Of a stretch of DNA of 64,000 nucleotides, positions 35,310 through 47,945 are shown piece after piece. Both the position numbers and the translations under genes were made by a program. The notes beneath the pieces are model-generated. The model worked only from the letters and a program-made list of their open reading frames with translations, was not told the origin of the DNA and did no database searches. Positions within the stretch are counted from its first letter, which is position 1; every line of letters starts with the position of its first letter. The DNA is taken from positions 22,882,578 through 22,946,577 of the forward strand of contig CM055112.1 of NCBI GenBank assembly GCA_029204225.1, written 5' to 3'. The DNA is from Diphasiastrum complanatum. Taxonomy: Eukaryota > Streptophyta > Lycopodiopsida > Lycopodiales > Lycopodiaceae.

Positions 35310-35972
35310 TCAACAAATGAGCTCCATCATACAAAATGCTTGAGGCTTGGACTGAACTGACTTAGTTTCACATTTGTGGGACATTACATTCACTTGTCTT
35401 TTGGCTTCTCCTAAAGTCTTATACAAATCTATGGCCTCTACGTATTGCATCATCCATTGCAAGTTGTAATGACGTACAATCTGCTCGACGTTTGAGTTCA
35501 CATCTGATCCACTTTGGGAGACCTGCTAAGAACCACAGAATCATAGCATCATTATTAGTCAGTTATGGATCTCATTTTGATCTGAGATGCTTGACCCGTT
35601 CAATGTTATCTCACACCCCCTGTCTCTTTCCCATTTAGTTTTACTTAAAAGTAGGAAATGATCTTCCAAAAAATTTCTGGGCTTAAATCTCATAATGAGG
35701 GCAACTCTAACTACTTCACAATCCAAACATTATGTCGAGTCTTGATTGTAAAACCAATCTTGTGCCGCTCTAGCTAAGGACATAGGAAATAATTTAAGTT
35801 TATCCTCTAGATTAACTTCACCATAGATTTCACATGATTTAGTACAGATCTTGGAAAATTTAAATGGATCAGATGATCCATTGTACTTAGGTAATTCCAA
35901 CTGAAGAGGTCTTCTAATAATAATATGTGGGGGTACCTAGTCAACTTCATATTCAAAATCCGTATATGCCAT
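35310..35972 (-). pseudogene. Ty3/gypsy gag relic
   Basis: On the minus strand the ATG at 35972 reads MAYTDFEYEVD, a stop, then RRPLQLELPKYNGSSDPFKF, CTKSCEIYGEVN, LKLFPMSLARAAQDWFYNQ and another stop. The Leu-Pro-Tyr-Gly and Ala-Ala-Gln-Asp-Trp-Phe spacing is typical of the Retrotrans_gag family. The tail (35501-35310) is frameshifted. No LTR pair could be assigned. Confidence 0.75.
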
Positions 35973-36924
35973 TCTCTCAAATCACTTCAGAATAGATAAT
36001 AGATAATGAGATTAGATCTAGATTTTTCACTCTATTCCCTGATTTGACCTAATAAAACTTTATCACTTGATAATAATTAAATTTTGATTTTAGAAAAAAG
36101 ATCTTGATCAAGCGATCAACACTCTAGAAATAAGAATTTCTCATAATCAATATCAAACTGGAATAAAATCTTCAAAAAATTTGACAATATCTAGATCTGA
36201 TAGATCAGAACCCAAAAATAATATTGGCGAACGTTCTCTAGACGAAGATTGACTCGGCGAGGGTTCTTTCAATACTATTTTGGATAAAAAAATCACTTAT
36301 CTGGCTATTTTTGACAAATGGAAAAAACTAACCTTCATCTGATTAACTGTAGGTAGATCTGATAATGATGATGCTGGGGTAGCACTGGCGAAGGTTCTTA
36401 TTGGCGAACAATGACTTTTTGTAGCTTGGCGAGGATTAAATTGGACTTTTTGAATAGATCTAGATACAACCAACCTTCATCAAACTCAAAAATGATGGAT
36501 CACTAGATTTGGAAACTTCAGATAAATCGGAGAAGGTTCATGCGAAGACTCAAGAGTAATATTGCTATTTTTGCAAAAAGAAGCTTTTTTTTTTTTGACA
36601 AAAATAGCTCAGTATAATAACTGATTTTGACTTAACATTAGCCCAAGTTACTGACCAAAAATAGTAAGATGGACTGACTGTGACTCTGGCAAAGGTTCAG
36701 ACAAAGATTCCTCTTAGAGAACTGATATTCTTTCAGAAATGTGTGAAACTTTCTACAAAAGATTACCAACAACTAGTGGAACGGTCACTTTAGTCTTCTA
36801 TTTTGAGAGTTAACCTTCGCCAAGTAAATCTGGATCAAATCTATATATTGTACACCAGACAAAGGTTTCAGGTTATGAAGGAGGAAATCACATCTATCAA
36901 TGATTTGGTGAAGATATCAAGGCT

Positions 36925-37115
36925 GACTAAGGCCCTCTCAAGCAGAACACCACATGAGATTTGGACAATATCTAAGCCTTCAGTTAAGAACCTGTGAGTA
37001 TTTGGATACATCGCCTACGCGCAGATCCTGAAGGAGACTATGAAGAAATTCAACTTCCAAGGTCTCAAGACCATCTTGATCGGCTATGATATTGATTCAT
37101 CTTTTGTTGTATGAT
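36925..37115 (+). pseudogene. Copia integrase C-terminal scrap
   Basis: It reads TKALSSRTPHEIWTISKPSV, a stop, then FGYIAYAQILKE and FQGLKTILIGYD. It matches copia A at 27410-27570 residue for residue over most positions. It lies 60 bp left of copia B but outside its LTR, so it belongs to a third, older copy. Confidence 0.8.
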
Positions 37116-37295
37116 TCTGGGGTTGAATGGGCAGAACGATGTTTTGTGAGATGATGCATTGCACAAGTTTGCAGTTGTTAGATTTCTTATGCTCAGTCTT
37201 AAACAAATCGTTCAAGTAATAAGCATCTTGAAAAACCGAATGTCAACAACATATTTTTAGGCCTTCACATTTTTTCCCTTTGAGACTTTTCTATG

Positions 37296-37510
37296 CCTTA
37301 GAAATCATTTTAAGGCACCTTCATCTTTTTCGTCTTTTTTGCTCCTTAGCAAAAAATGCGACACACTGGCCAAGTGGCTAGAATACCTTAAAAATCATTT
37401 TTAAGGCACATTTGCCTTCTTTGCTCCTTAGCGAAAAATGCGACACACTGGCCAAGTGGCCAGAATACCTTAAAAATAATTTTTAAGGCACCTTCGCCTT
37501 TTTAGCCTTT
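37296..37510 (+). repeat. Tandem repeat inside the copia B LTR
   Basis: Units of 90 and 82 bp plus a partial third begin CCTTA-AAATCATTTT and contain the inverted repeat CTGGCCAAGTGGCCAG. The same array is in the 3' LTR at about 40370-40585. Confidence 0.9.
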
Positions 37511-38130
37511 TTTATTTTTTGCATTTTTGGGCTGACCAACTTCGCCAACTTATGAGTAACCCTAAAAATAGCTGGACAAACAAATATCCCAAAGGCGGTT
37601 GATGGTTACCAACTTTTGTACATATGCAAAGACTGGCATAAATAGTCTTAAAGGCTTGTAAGATATTTCCTCTCTTGTAAATCTCTATATTAGCTGAAGC
37701 AAGCTATGTAAGTGTTAATTTTTGAAATTTTTCTCTCAATCAGAGTTATTTGTAGCCAGCGTTATCACGCTTAGCAAGCTGAAGTTATTACTTCAAGCCA
37801 TTGTACTCACTGTTGATATTTTATCAGAGTGCAATTTTTGTCTCACTATTGCGTCGTTCATTTGCGCAAACTGTATGAATTCTTCAACTTGAATATTTTT
37901 GCTGCTAACTGTTGCGTTTCCGTTCTTATACGCCTACGCTCTGAGCAACCGAGCCTCTGTTGCGCTCACGACCACCGTTTTATGACATGGTATCAGAGCA
38001 GACATTTTAGTAATCTGCATTTTTACTACGGATTATCAATCTTGTTTCTATCAAGACGTCATTCTAGCAAATGCACAACCAACAGTATTCCGACAGTGAT
38101 TGTTTCTACCAATGATCTCATTCAACCAGA

Positions 38131-38960
38131 ATGGATACATCATCTAGTTCATCTCTCATTGACAAACTCGATGGAGATAACTACCATCTCTGGAAATTCA
38201 AGATGATGGTTATACTTCTAGCCAAAAAACTGTGGAACATCGTTGATGGCACAGAACTAGAACCAGAAGGTGATGCAGCCGTCATCACCAAGTGGAGACT
38301 GAGAGATGGCAAGGCATTTGCCATGATCACCCTCAACATCAAGGACTCTCACATCAGCCACATACGTGTTGCTCAGACATCTAAGGATGCATGGGACATC
38401 CTAGCAACTCTCTATGACATTAGAGATGTCGCATGATCACCCTCAACATCAAGGACTCTCACATCAGCCACATACGTGTTGCTCAGACAGCTAAGGATGC
38501 ATGGGACATCCTAGCAACTCTCTACGACATTAGAGACGTTACATCCAAGCTCCATCTGAGGAAAAAAAAATTTCAACCTCAGAATGTCTGAAGCAGATAG
38601 TGTTTCGAGTCACCTCAACCTTTCAAAAATCTTATGGAGCAGATGATTGCAACTGGCTTAGTCATAGAAGATTCTGATGCACTCATGACTCTATTATCGA
38701 GTCTACTTGAAGCCTATGAAAATTGGGTAATGGCAATTTTTACCCAGGAGCACCTCACTCTATCAAGAGTAATCTCGTTGTTCCTACAAGAAGAGATCAT
38801 AAGATTAGCATCCTCCTTAGGCTTAGGATCGGATCCTCAAGCTCTGTATTCAAAAAATCAGAAGTTTAGATCTGAGAGATTTACAAAGGCAGATTCTATT
38901 GACAGAAAGAGCAACATGCAGTCTGGACCAAATTTTGGTTCAGGATCGAATTCAAGCTCT
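38131..38960 (+). pseudogene. Copia B gag with a 110-bp internal duplication
   Basis: The ATG at 38131 opens MDTSSSSSLIDKLDGDNYHL and the UBN2-type core (WKFKMMVILLAKKLW, AQTSKDAWDILATLY). A 110-bp tandem copy (38322-38431 and 38432-38541) then shifts the frame and ends it at RDVA. Later gag parts survive as LEAYENWVMAIFTQEHLTLS and a Ser/Gly-rich tail to about 38958, where the sequence jumps to RT. Confidence 0.88.
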
Positions 38961-40243
38961 TCCAGATCTGGATTATTCAAAAACCTTCAACCCAGTCGTC
39001 AAACATGCTTCGATCCGCCTACTCCTCTCCTTTGCAGCTGCAGCAGATCTCGAAGTTCATCAGATGAATGTCCAGACCGCTTTCCTCAATGGAATCATCA
39101 AAGAGAAAATCCATATGACACAACCAGAGGGATACGAATTCAAAGGCAAGCAACAACACCTTGTATGCAGAATTCACAAGGCGCTCTATGGGCTGAAACA
39201 ATCACCTAGAGCCTGGTTCCAGAAGATCAATGCATTTCTGATAGAGAATGGTTTTATTTCAAATTCAGCAGACTCGAATGTTTACTTCAAATTTGTATCA
39301 GAATACTTCATCATCATCACTCTCTATGTAGATCAATAACAATCTGAATTTGATGAAGGATACAAAATGCATGCTGGCTCAGGAATACAAGATGAATGAA
39401 ATGGGTCCAGCCCACTATTGTCTCAGAATCCAAATTTAACAAGATTGCAACGTGCTGAAAAAATATGGAATGGCCAACTGCAAACCCAATCACTTTCCAC
39501 TCGACCCTAGACTAAAACTATCAAAGGAACCGTCTCCTTAGACTGAAGCAAAAAAGGAGGAGATGAAACGCTACCCGTTTCAATCCATCATCGGCTCACT
39601 GATGTATGCAATGATCTGCATGTGACCAGACCTTGCATATTTGATCAGTACACTTAGTCAGTTCCAGTAAAATCCAGACATAGCTCATTGGAAAGCACTA
39701 ACAAAGGTCATGAAGTACATTCAAGCAATGACAACTCTCAGCATCTGCTATGGAGGCAACCAAACTTCCAATATCCTTAAAGCCTACACAGATGCGGATT
39801 GGGCAGGAGACCTTGACACCATAAAATCAACATCTAGATTTGTATTTTTATACAACCAAAGCCCAATCTCATGGAACAGCTGGAAGCAGACCTCAGCTGC
39901 ATTATCATCAACAGAATCTGAATACATAGCTGCCACAAATGCAACCAAGGAGGCGATTTGGCTTAGGCAACTGCTTGCAGACCTCAATCTTGCACAACCA
40001 CTTTCTACAACAATCTATTGTGACAATCAAAGCAGAATAGCGCTATCTCTCAATCCGAGATTTCACTCTCGAAGCCAACATATAGAAATCAAGTATCACT
40101 ACCTTAGAGAGAAAGTGCACAATATAGAAGTAGTATTAATTTTCTGCAGAACAAATTACATGGCAGCAGATTACTTCACAAAGGCTCTATCAAAGGAGCA
40201 ACATCTCATATTTAAGATCAAATTTTTTCAAGATCCACATTAA
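38961..40243 (+). pseudogene. Copia B RT and RNase H, catalytically dead
   Basis: RT enters at LDYSKTFNPVVKHASIRLLL and runs through MNVQTAFLNG and LYGLKQSPRAW to LYVDQ and a stop. The catalytic YVDD is thus lost (second Asp gone). Shifted remnants lead to an intact RNase H frame from 39710: AYTDADWAGD, SSTESEYIAA, CDNQSRIALS, KYHYLREKV and YFTKALSKEQ, ending at 40243. Confidence 0.9.
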
Positions 40244-40250
40244 GGGGGAG

Positions 40251-41054
40251 TGTTAGATTTCTTATGCTCAGTCTAAACAAATCGTTCAAGTCATGGGCAT
40301 CCTGAAAAATCGAAGGCCGACAACATATTTTTAGGCCGTCATATTTTTTTCCCTTTGAGACTTTTCTATGCCTTAGAAATCATTTTAAGGCACCTTCGCC
40401 TTTTTTGCTCCTTAGCGAAAAATGCGACACACTGGCCAAGTGGCCAGAATACCTTGGAAATCATTTTTAAGGCAGCTTCATCTTTTTCGTCGTTTTTGCT
40501 CCTTAGCGAAAAATGTGACACACTGGCCAAGTGGCCAGAATACCTTAGAAATCATTTTTAAGGCACCTTCGCCTTTCTAGCCTTTTTTGTTTTTCGCATT
40601 TTTGGGCTGACCAACTTCGCCAACTTATGAGTAACCCTAAAGACAGTTGGACAAACAAATATCCCAAAGGCGGTTGACGGTTACCAACTTTTGTACATAT
40701 GCAAAGATTGGCATGAATAGCCTTAAAGGCTTGTAAGATACTTCCTCTCTTGTAAATCTCTATATTAGCTGAAACAAGCTATGTAAGTGTTCATTTTTGA
40801 AATTTTTCTTTCAATCAGAGTTATCTGTAGCCAGCATTATCACGCTCAGCAAGCTGAAGTTATTATTTCAAGCCATTGTACTCACTGTTGATATTTTATT
40901 AGAGTGCAATTTTTGTCTCACTATTGCGTCGTTCATTTGCGCAAACCGTATGAACTGGAATATTTCTGGTGCTAACTGTTGCGTTTCTGTTCCTACACGC
41001 CTACGTTCTGAGCAACCGAGCCTCCGCTGCGCTCATGACCACCGTTTTACGACA
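40251..41054 (+). repeat. 3' LTR of copia B
   Basis: This 804-bp LTR pairs with 37176-37987, with scattered substitutions and small indels. Confidence 0.93.
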
Positions 41055-41100
41055 GCAATACCATTGTGTCAGTTTCAAATTTTGCTTCAAAACCAGAAAC

Positions 41101-41480
41101 TCATTGGTAGTATGGTTCAGGGTACAAACTGGACACCATACGTTTTCTCTTCGAAGATATTGCAGTTGGGTTCCGTTTTGGTGGATTTGAACTTGATGCT
41201 ATAGCTCCCTGGAAGGCCTTCAGCTTTTGATCAAATTGTGCCGCCAATTGCTCCACCTGTTGCTTGTGTAGCTTTGTCATTTGTTCCATCAACAGATCTG
41301 TTGATACATTGGAAGTGTTGGAGGTTGATGATATCGAGGGAATTGGATTATGGGCGGGCAAATAGGATTCATCGTTTGAGCCTTCATCCTCTTTCTTGAT
41401 GGCATCTTCCATTGCTTCCTGCAACGTGGCGTACTGCTCCCGTCATTTGAGTTCTTTTTGAATGCTTAGTGGCAACCTTG
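41101..41480 (-). pseudogene. LTR-retrotransposon gag C-terminal fragment
   Basis: The minus strand reads LPLSIQKELK, a stop, then ATLQEAMEDAIKKEDEG and a Gln-rich helix (LLMEQMTKLHKQQVEQLAAQ), ending PEPYYQ. The TLQEAM-DAI pattern is common just before the gag zinc knuckle of Ty3 elements. It lies a few dozen bases right of copia B. Confidence 0.5.
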
Positions 41481-43400
41481 CGAGATGTGATACCCTAGTC
41501 ATTATAGATTTTCACAAAATCAGTGAATTAGGTAGTATAAAAGGTTTGATCGTTCCCCAAGAGAGAGAGAAATCTCCTCTTTTAGATCGATAAGTGTACA
41601 AAGGATGATGGACAGATGGTGAATGTAATATTCAAGACAGAATACTACAATGACAAATCTGGTTATTCACAGGTATTGAGTGCATTGGCGTCTAGAAACA
41701 CCAATAATGAAACGATTTGGTCAAAGTCTGAATGTATAGAAGGGTACGTTCTCTTCTAGGCTCTTAGGATATCAGTAAGCATTTAATCTGACAACAACAG
41801 GCAAAAAGATCTTTCACACAAAATCTATTCGGCTTTCAATTCATCTTAACAAGCACAAGAATTTAGTCCTTATCACAGCAAGCAAACAAAGCAGAACATC
41901 AATGAAGTTGTCTATATAAACACATAGCTCATTCAGAATTAAGAGAGGTTCTGATTTAGAGTTAAGCTTAAGGCTTCGGCTAATTCCCTGCACACATTAG
42001 TTAGAAGTGTTGCTCTCAGACATTAGAAAATTTGGAATTTAGGACAAGTGAAGAGTGAATGCTGCAACAGATGTGTATCACAATTGGTTACAGACTAACT
42101 CAGAGTGTGTTTGCTCAATTGATAAGAAGTGCAACTATAACAGATTACAGAGGAAAGAAATGCACAGGGTGTAAGAATTGGCTCTCTTCTCTTTATTGAT
42201 AGCTCAATCTCTATGTATGTACAATGGCTCTGATTGTCTCCCTTATAGGAATGAACACCGGCCTGAGCGTCGATCACCAACCATTAAGATGTCGGTTGGG
42301 ATCCGTTAATGTGTCGCTATAGAACATCACAGAAAACGTCACGAGTTCTACTTAAAATGAATTTACAAAATGCAAATAGGCCTTACATGAATCTAGGCAC
42401 TATAGCATATTTCTATGTACAAATTTTGAATTTTTTACAATATAAAACATTGAATTTGGATAATGTGAGATCATAGGCCTCCACATATTCCCTTCCTCAT
42501 CTGTGTAGTGGCTCGCAAACAGACTGCTCACATTCTTCTTTGTCTCTTTCTGGTGGCTGGCTTCCTATGGAAAATGGCCTTCGCTCGGGCTTCGTTCTCT
42601 TCATTGACTTGCTCGATGGTCATCCCTTTGGTGGCAAGGAAGTAGTTGTTCCTCTGCATATAGTCTTCCTGGAAGGATAGATTAGTAAGACTGGTTTTAG
42701 ATGGGATTTGAATACGATGGTCATGACGATGATAGCATACAAAGCAGCGATGGTAGTTGTGAGCATGTTGGATCGTAAGAAAAACAAGAGCTCAACGATC
42801 GTGAACATAACAGAGTGAGAATGAACGAAAAAACAGAAGTGTTTGAAGTGTTCGGCATATTAATGATATGTCGGCGAATTAGACCAGTATTAATAAAAAT
42901 ATCGCAAAACCATGTGTTACGATTTTTGCTTCCAAAAATGGTGGATATACTAACATAACAAATTCCACAATATTTTCACATTTTTTGCTAACCATAATGG
43001 GAATTATACGTGTGGAGCGAAGGTGTCAGATTTTTTATATATTTCTTACAGGTTGGAAACAAGTTGAAAACATAATAGAAACATATACAAACAGTGTCGA
43101 CATTTTTGAAAAAATGAAAACGGCAAGTGGACGTGGCAAGTGAATTACAAACGTAATAAGAAAAGTGTCGGGTTTTTTGTAAAACAACTTATGGCAAAAA
43201 CATTGATTTGATATCGCATTTTTCGGAAATAATGCATGGTGAAATAACAAGTGTTGTGTCGCATTTATCGGCACAGATAAAATGGTGAACTTTGCAAACA
43301 TGTATGGAACAATGATTGTCACATATTTCACATTCTTCGTGAAATCATTCGCTCTCGGAGGCTATCATTTTCGTCCATCCGTTCCACATTATCAATGCGA
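41481..43400. other. Decayed DNA, possible old LTR sequence
   Basis: No gene is supported. The stretch between relics of minus-strand Ty3 elements probably contains old LTR sequence, but I found no second copy in the window to prove it. Confidence 0.35.
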
Positions 43401-43412
43401 AAGGTTGGAACT

Positions 43413-44345
43413 TCAAATTCTATGGGTAGTATCGAGTGCATTCCACATACATGGTAATGGAGTCTGCCTAGTTGTGATTGGTAACTTTTGATTCCAATCG
43501 GAGGAATGTGTTTCTATCATTTTGTTCAGAATTATGCACAAATTCCAGATACCAGCTCTTATGCATTTATCTAATTCATCTTTCACTAATAATGAATACT
43601 TTGGATTTAACATGTATTGTCTTTGCCTAACCGGTATAGCTCTCTGGATCAAGTCTATTCTATGCTCTCCCCATTTAGCTGGTATATTCTTTAAATCCTC
43701 CATCGACCAAGCAAATACATTTGATATTTTTGAAGAAGTACTATGTACTCTACAGATTCATAATTTTACCCTTAGTAATTTCTATTTCTACATAATCAGT
43801 CTTATCTATCATGCCTTCAGTCAGGCTTGCTCTGGTTTCACCCAGAACTTCCCTTGACTCGGATGTTAGAAACTCATTTTCTTCTTCCTCATCTATTTCA
43901 TAGCATTCTATGAAATTAATCCAAGATTTTGTAGGTCTTGCTATCTCCTCACCCCATCTCATAAGGTGACCCCCTAATGGACTGGCTGTGAGTATGCTTG
44001 AAATTTTTTTTTGTTTGGTGGACCAATTTATAATAGCATCTGTCTGTTATAACCATGGTTCTCTAAATAATATTGAGTATGGTGGCGTATCTAATGGGTT
44101 TATGACAAAGAAATTCATGACAAACATCTCTGTCTCTATAATTATACTAACACCCCTCAGCTCTCCTACTGGTATGCATCTAGATGCATCTGCTAAATGA
44201 GTTTCATGATGAGTAGTAGGCTGGATCTGATCTTATAATCCTAACTCCTTAACCATTGTCTCAGTCATTAAGTTAATGCTAGATCCTGAGTCTACTAATA
44301 TTCTATTGATAGTATGGCCTCCCTATAATGGCACTTGTGAAAAAA
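43413..44345 (-). pseudogene. Ty3/gypsy protease-RT relic (non-chromovirus type)
   Basis: The minus strand reads NRILVDSGSSINLMTETMV (about 44330-44260), a retropepsin active site. An acidic spacer follows, then SNVFAWSMEDLKNIP and EHRIDLIQRAIPVRQRQYML-NPKY with DELDKCIRAGI, the entry to a Ty3 RT. The VFAW-DL-IP motif is typical of Tat/Athila-like elements rather than chromoviruses. Coding breaks off after AGI. Confidence 0.75.
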
Positions 44346-44990
44346 GTGGATCTTGAATGAATCCAAACTCCCAAAATACTTGGCTAAGATCTTTGCACAA
44401 CAAGCTACAAAAGCTAGAAATGGCAAAGCATCCTAATGCTACCTTTGATACACATGAACTTGACAAAGCATTCAAGAAACAAAAGAAGCTAATAATAGGT
44501 ATTGATGGCAGCCAAAAACAACAGCATACCAGCCCTACAACAGCAGCCTACCACTTTTGAAAACCTTTTAAGATCATACACAAAAGCTTGAAGACAATAC
44601 ACAAAGCAATGCTCTCAATAGAGGAAGACACTGTGACAATGATCTATTGATCTCTCTCAACAATACAATAAGTTTCTCCAAAATGTTCTCCACGAATTTC
44701 AGCCTAATATAGGTGAGAGAGATGACTCTCTCTCCTCTCTCTAGAACTTAGCACCCAAATTTAGGACACAAGTACCCTAAAATAGCCAATTTTGGCCTAT
44801 ATGTCCAAATAACATGATTTTGGTGTCATTTCGAAGGTCTTGAAGTTTGAGACTTCTTCAACATGAAATATATACTAGAATAAAAGTATATAGGCCTCTT
44901 TCACACATATGAAAGGTTAGATCCAAAACTATGTACAAAAATTGCCAATTTAGGCCTCAAACTAGCTAGGAAATGTTGACAATTTTCACA
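44346..44990 (-). repeat. Probable 3' LTR of the gag-only copia remnant
   Basis: On the minus strand GAAGAGGGAG (45000-44991, polypurine tract) is followed by TGTGAAAATTGTC, a normal LTR start. The inner limit is not fixed. Sequence to about 44350 fits, but no partner LTR was found. Confidence 0.5.
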
Positions 44991-45040
44991 CTCCCTCTTC
45001 AACTTAACTGGCTAGTTTTACAACACTACTTTGCTCCAAT

Positions 45041-45985
45041 CTAAGAGTGATCTCCATCATGATAATAGAAACTATCTATCCACCATGAATCCTTGTCACT
45101 TCCACTTGACATTAGACTTGAAGAACACATCATGAGAGAATCACAAGAATCTAGATCCTCATTAGAAGTACAAAAGTTGTTTTGCTTGCTACCTTCATTA
45201 CTTTGCTTCTTATGACATTCATTTGCAAAATGACCTTTTATCCCACAATAAAAGCACTTGAACTTTGACTTATCTTTCTTTCTAAGAGAAGTAGAAGAGG
45301 AGGAGGAAGAGTGATCATCATGATCCGAGTTACCACCTTTGGACCATTTCCCTTCGCCTTTACTTTTGCCTTTGACTTTGCCTTTTGTGAAGAAAGCCTC
45401 TTCACCTCCACCTTGCAAGGATGCACCATCAAGCTTTGATTGCAACCTATGTTCTTCAGCCAATAAGATTTCTTGCAAGTCAACCACACTTGGCAAGACT
45501 CTTTGAATGGCAAAACTTTGCACAAGGTTAGCATGTTCATATAGCAAACCATTCAACATAACCTGGACTATTTCACCATCTTTTATGCTTTCATCAATGC
45601 ATGCTAGATCATCACTTAAGGACTTAACCCTCAAGACAAATGCATGAGCACTTTCCCTCTCTCTTTGTCTACTAGAAAATATTTTTTTCCTTAGGGTCAA
45701 TACCCTAGATGTGGACTTTGATTCAAAGAGTTTCTTCAAGGCATTCCATGCCTCACTTGCACTTTGACACTTACCAACTTCTTTGAGAAGTTTATTGGTA
45801 ACATTCATTTTAATGATATGAAGAGCCCTTTTAGCCTTCTTATCAAACATTTATTGCTCTTGAATTGTGGGTGGTCTCTCTTTAGTTCTTGCAACTATGT
45901 CCATGAGTTCATTCAACTCAAGTAAGGATTCCATCCTCACTTTCCAAGTAGAGTAGTTTGATGAACTCAACCTAATTCTAGGCAT
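45041..45985 (-). pseudogene. Copia gag (gag-only remnant)
   Basis: The ATG at 45985 reads MPRIRLSSSNYSTWKVRMES, with one stop (TAA) before MFDKKAKRALHIIKM. A 269-codon open frame then carries the UBN2 core (ASEAWNALKKLF, LTLRKKIFSSRQRE), a Lys/Gly/Ser linker and the zinc knuckle CFYCGIKGHFANEC. It ends a few residues into the protease (DSWWIDS). Fifty bases later come a polypurine tract and the LTR, so protease, integrase, RT and RNase H are all missing. Confidence 0.88.
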
Positions 45986-45992
45986 TATACAG

Positions 45993-46066
45993 GGGAAGGC
46001 ACGATGCTCTCGGGCTTTCCATGCAAGTCGAACCCTGCCCTAGGGCAGAGCCCTCCCACATAATTT
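45993..46066. repeat. GC-rich hairpin family, copy 2 (degenerate)
   Basis: GGGGAAGGCACGATGCTC then TCGGGCTTTCC is a decayed form of the stem at 30019. Next to it CTGCCCTAGGGCAG is a perfect 14-bp palindrome. It lies just upstream of the gag ATG on the minus strand. Confidence 0.55.
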
Positions 46067-46614
46067 TTTTAAAGAATCATTTAGGTCTATTAGCCTCTCC
46101 TTTAAAAAGTCTATCTTACTTTCAATTTTCATAATTTCATCAGCACATTTGACTTTTCCATAATTTTTTTTGAACAATTTAGTGATCCATTTGATATTCC
46201 CCACTAATTATTGAGACTATGCACCCATGCTACATGATTTAGTTGGTGTAATGTTCTCATATTATTCGACAAGTTTAATAGCTATGTTGATAGCTAGAGA
46301 AGTATAGCCTTGGTTATTTTAAATTTGTTCTTCTATATTGGATGAGGTTGACGAAGTTGCTTTGTCTACAGAACCATGCGTACAGTTTGGATCTTTTTTG
46401 GCATGGTTTCCCTTCGAGAATTTTCTTTGATTACTATATCATTTAGCATAATTGTCTTATGCACTTACTTGTTATGTCTTGCAGATTAGTTCTTTCATGA
46501 TGAAAACCATTTGTCAAGTAACTTGATAGTCTAGATATATCAATTGACCCCATTGTGAACACTTTATTATACATAGAGTGATTCCACATGTGTGGAGCAT
46601 GTTTACGTGTGAAT

Positions 46615-46685
46615 GATAGGCTTAGATAACTCATATCAAATCTCATGAAGGATAGACTTAGATAACTCATATCAAATCTCATGAG
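46615..46685. repeat. 36-bp tandem duplication
   Basis: Unit 1 (46615-46650) and unit 2 (46651-46685) start GATAG-CTTAGATAACTC and differ at one or two bases. Confidence 0.9.
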
Positions 46686-47945
46686 TAGATAACACCATTT
46701 GGCAAATTTCTATAAGCTAGGATCAATTTACTTGAATAGATAGAGTTTAGGAGTGGATTAAGGATTGATCACACATGTGAAATCAGCTCAAGCCACCATG
46801 AGCTCCATCACTTTTTATATATGCTCTTTTTGGAGCTTATTCTACCCATTGAAAATTGAAAAGTTGAAAATTTTCAAAGATTTCATGTACTAAGCTTTGT
46901 ACAGATCTTCCATTTGCATGCATTTCTATGAGTTCAATGCTTTAATGATCACTTGTACATTGCTATCAACTATATGGCCGTAGAGTAGCCTATATATTCT
47001 TCACAACGCGAAGCTATTTTGGTCATTTAGTTTTTTTATTCTTGTTTGCTAATCTACATTGTGTCAATACTAGCTTTCAATATTGACGAAGATAAAATTA
47101 ACAATGCTTCCAATCTCTCATGTGGATTGATTAGATCCAAAAGTTTTAGTTTTTCAAATTCATCTACATTCAATTTGTTTTCAGTGCAATCTTTGAAAAA
47201 AGCTTGTAAATCAAATGTTTCAACTTTGTATATGTTGAAATTGTGTACTTTTCACATGTGTGAAGAAAGCCAAAAGCATGTGATTGATATTCTAAGGTGT
47301 AATTGGATATGAAACTATCTCCTGATTGTAGCAAGCAATCTATTTGACAATGTCAAGGCAAGCAAGCAAGCATGCGTCTACCCACCAAAAAGCTATTATT
47401 CACACCATGAGAAGACACTTGATAAAAAACTAAATCCAAAAACAGGTTGCTCTCATGTAGAGAGAGAAATTGGAGCTCACACCCTCGAGTAGAGAGAGAA
47501 CATAGAGAAAAAAACTAAATATTGGCAGCCAAAACTCTCATCAACTCAATTACCATCATCCTCAATAGTATGTACAAAAGAGATCTCACTACCATATAGC
47601 CCTAGCTCGTGTTATTGCATGTGGTAATGCTCACAAATGATTGGACCTCATTGATTAAATTTCTACATCATGATTGGACCTCATAATTTCCACCTCACAT
47701 TTTGATTGGCCTCATGATGTGCAGTGCTAAAAATGATTGATCCACATGTAATACACCTCTTAAAGTGATTGGCCTTATAATCTTTTCTAGATGTGATTGG
47801 GCAAATAGATGCATTTCAATCCTTACAATGTGTGACAAGTGTCACAATTTTAGTAGATCGTAAATAGGTAGGTACCCGAGTACCCTATTGACTATTCAAA
47901 CTCAACATTAATGATCTAAAATGAATATGCCTACCCTCCACGCGT

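Larger units (their letters stand above)
37176..41054 (+). mobile_element. Ty1/copia element B, gag joined to RT, no integrase
   Basis: LTRs at 37176-37987 and 40251-41054 start TGTTAGATTTC and end in GACA. They are flanked by GCAGT (37171-37175) and GCAAT (41055-41059), a target duplication with one change. The primer site TGGTATCAGAGC is at 37988-37999, and a polypurine tract TAAGGGGGAG (40241-40250) precedes the 3' LTR. The 2.26-kb interior has gag, then RT and RNase H. Protease, integrase and the start of RT are deleted. Confidence 0.95.
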
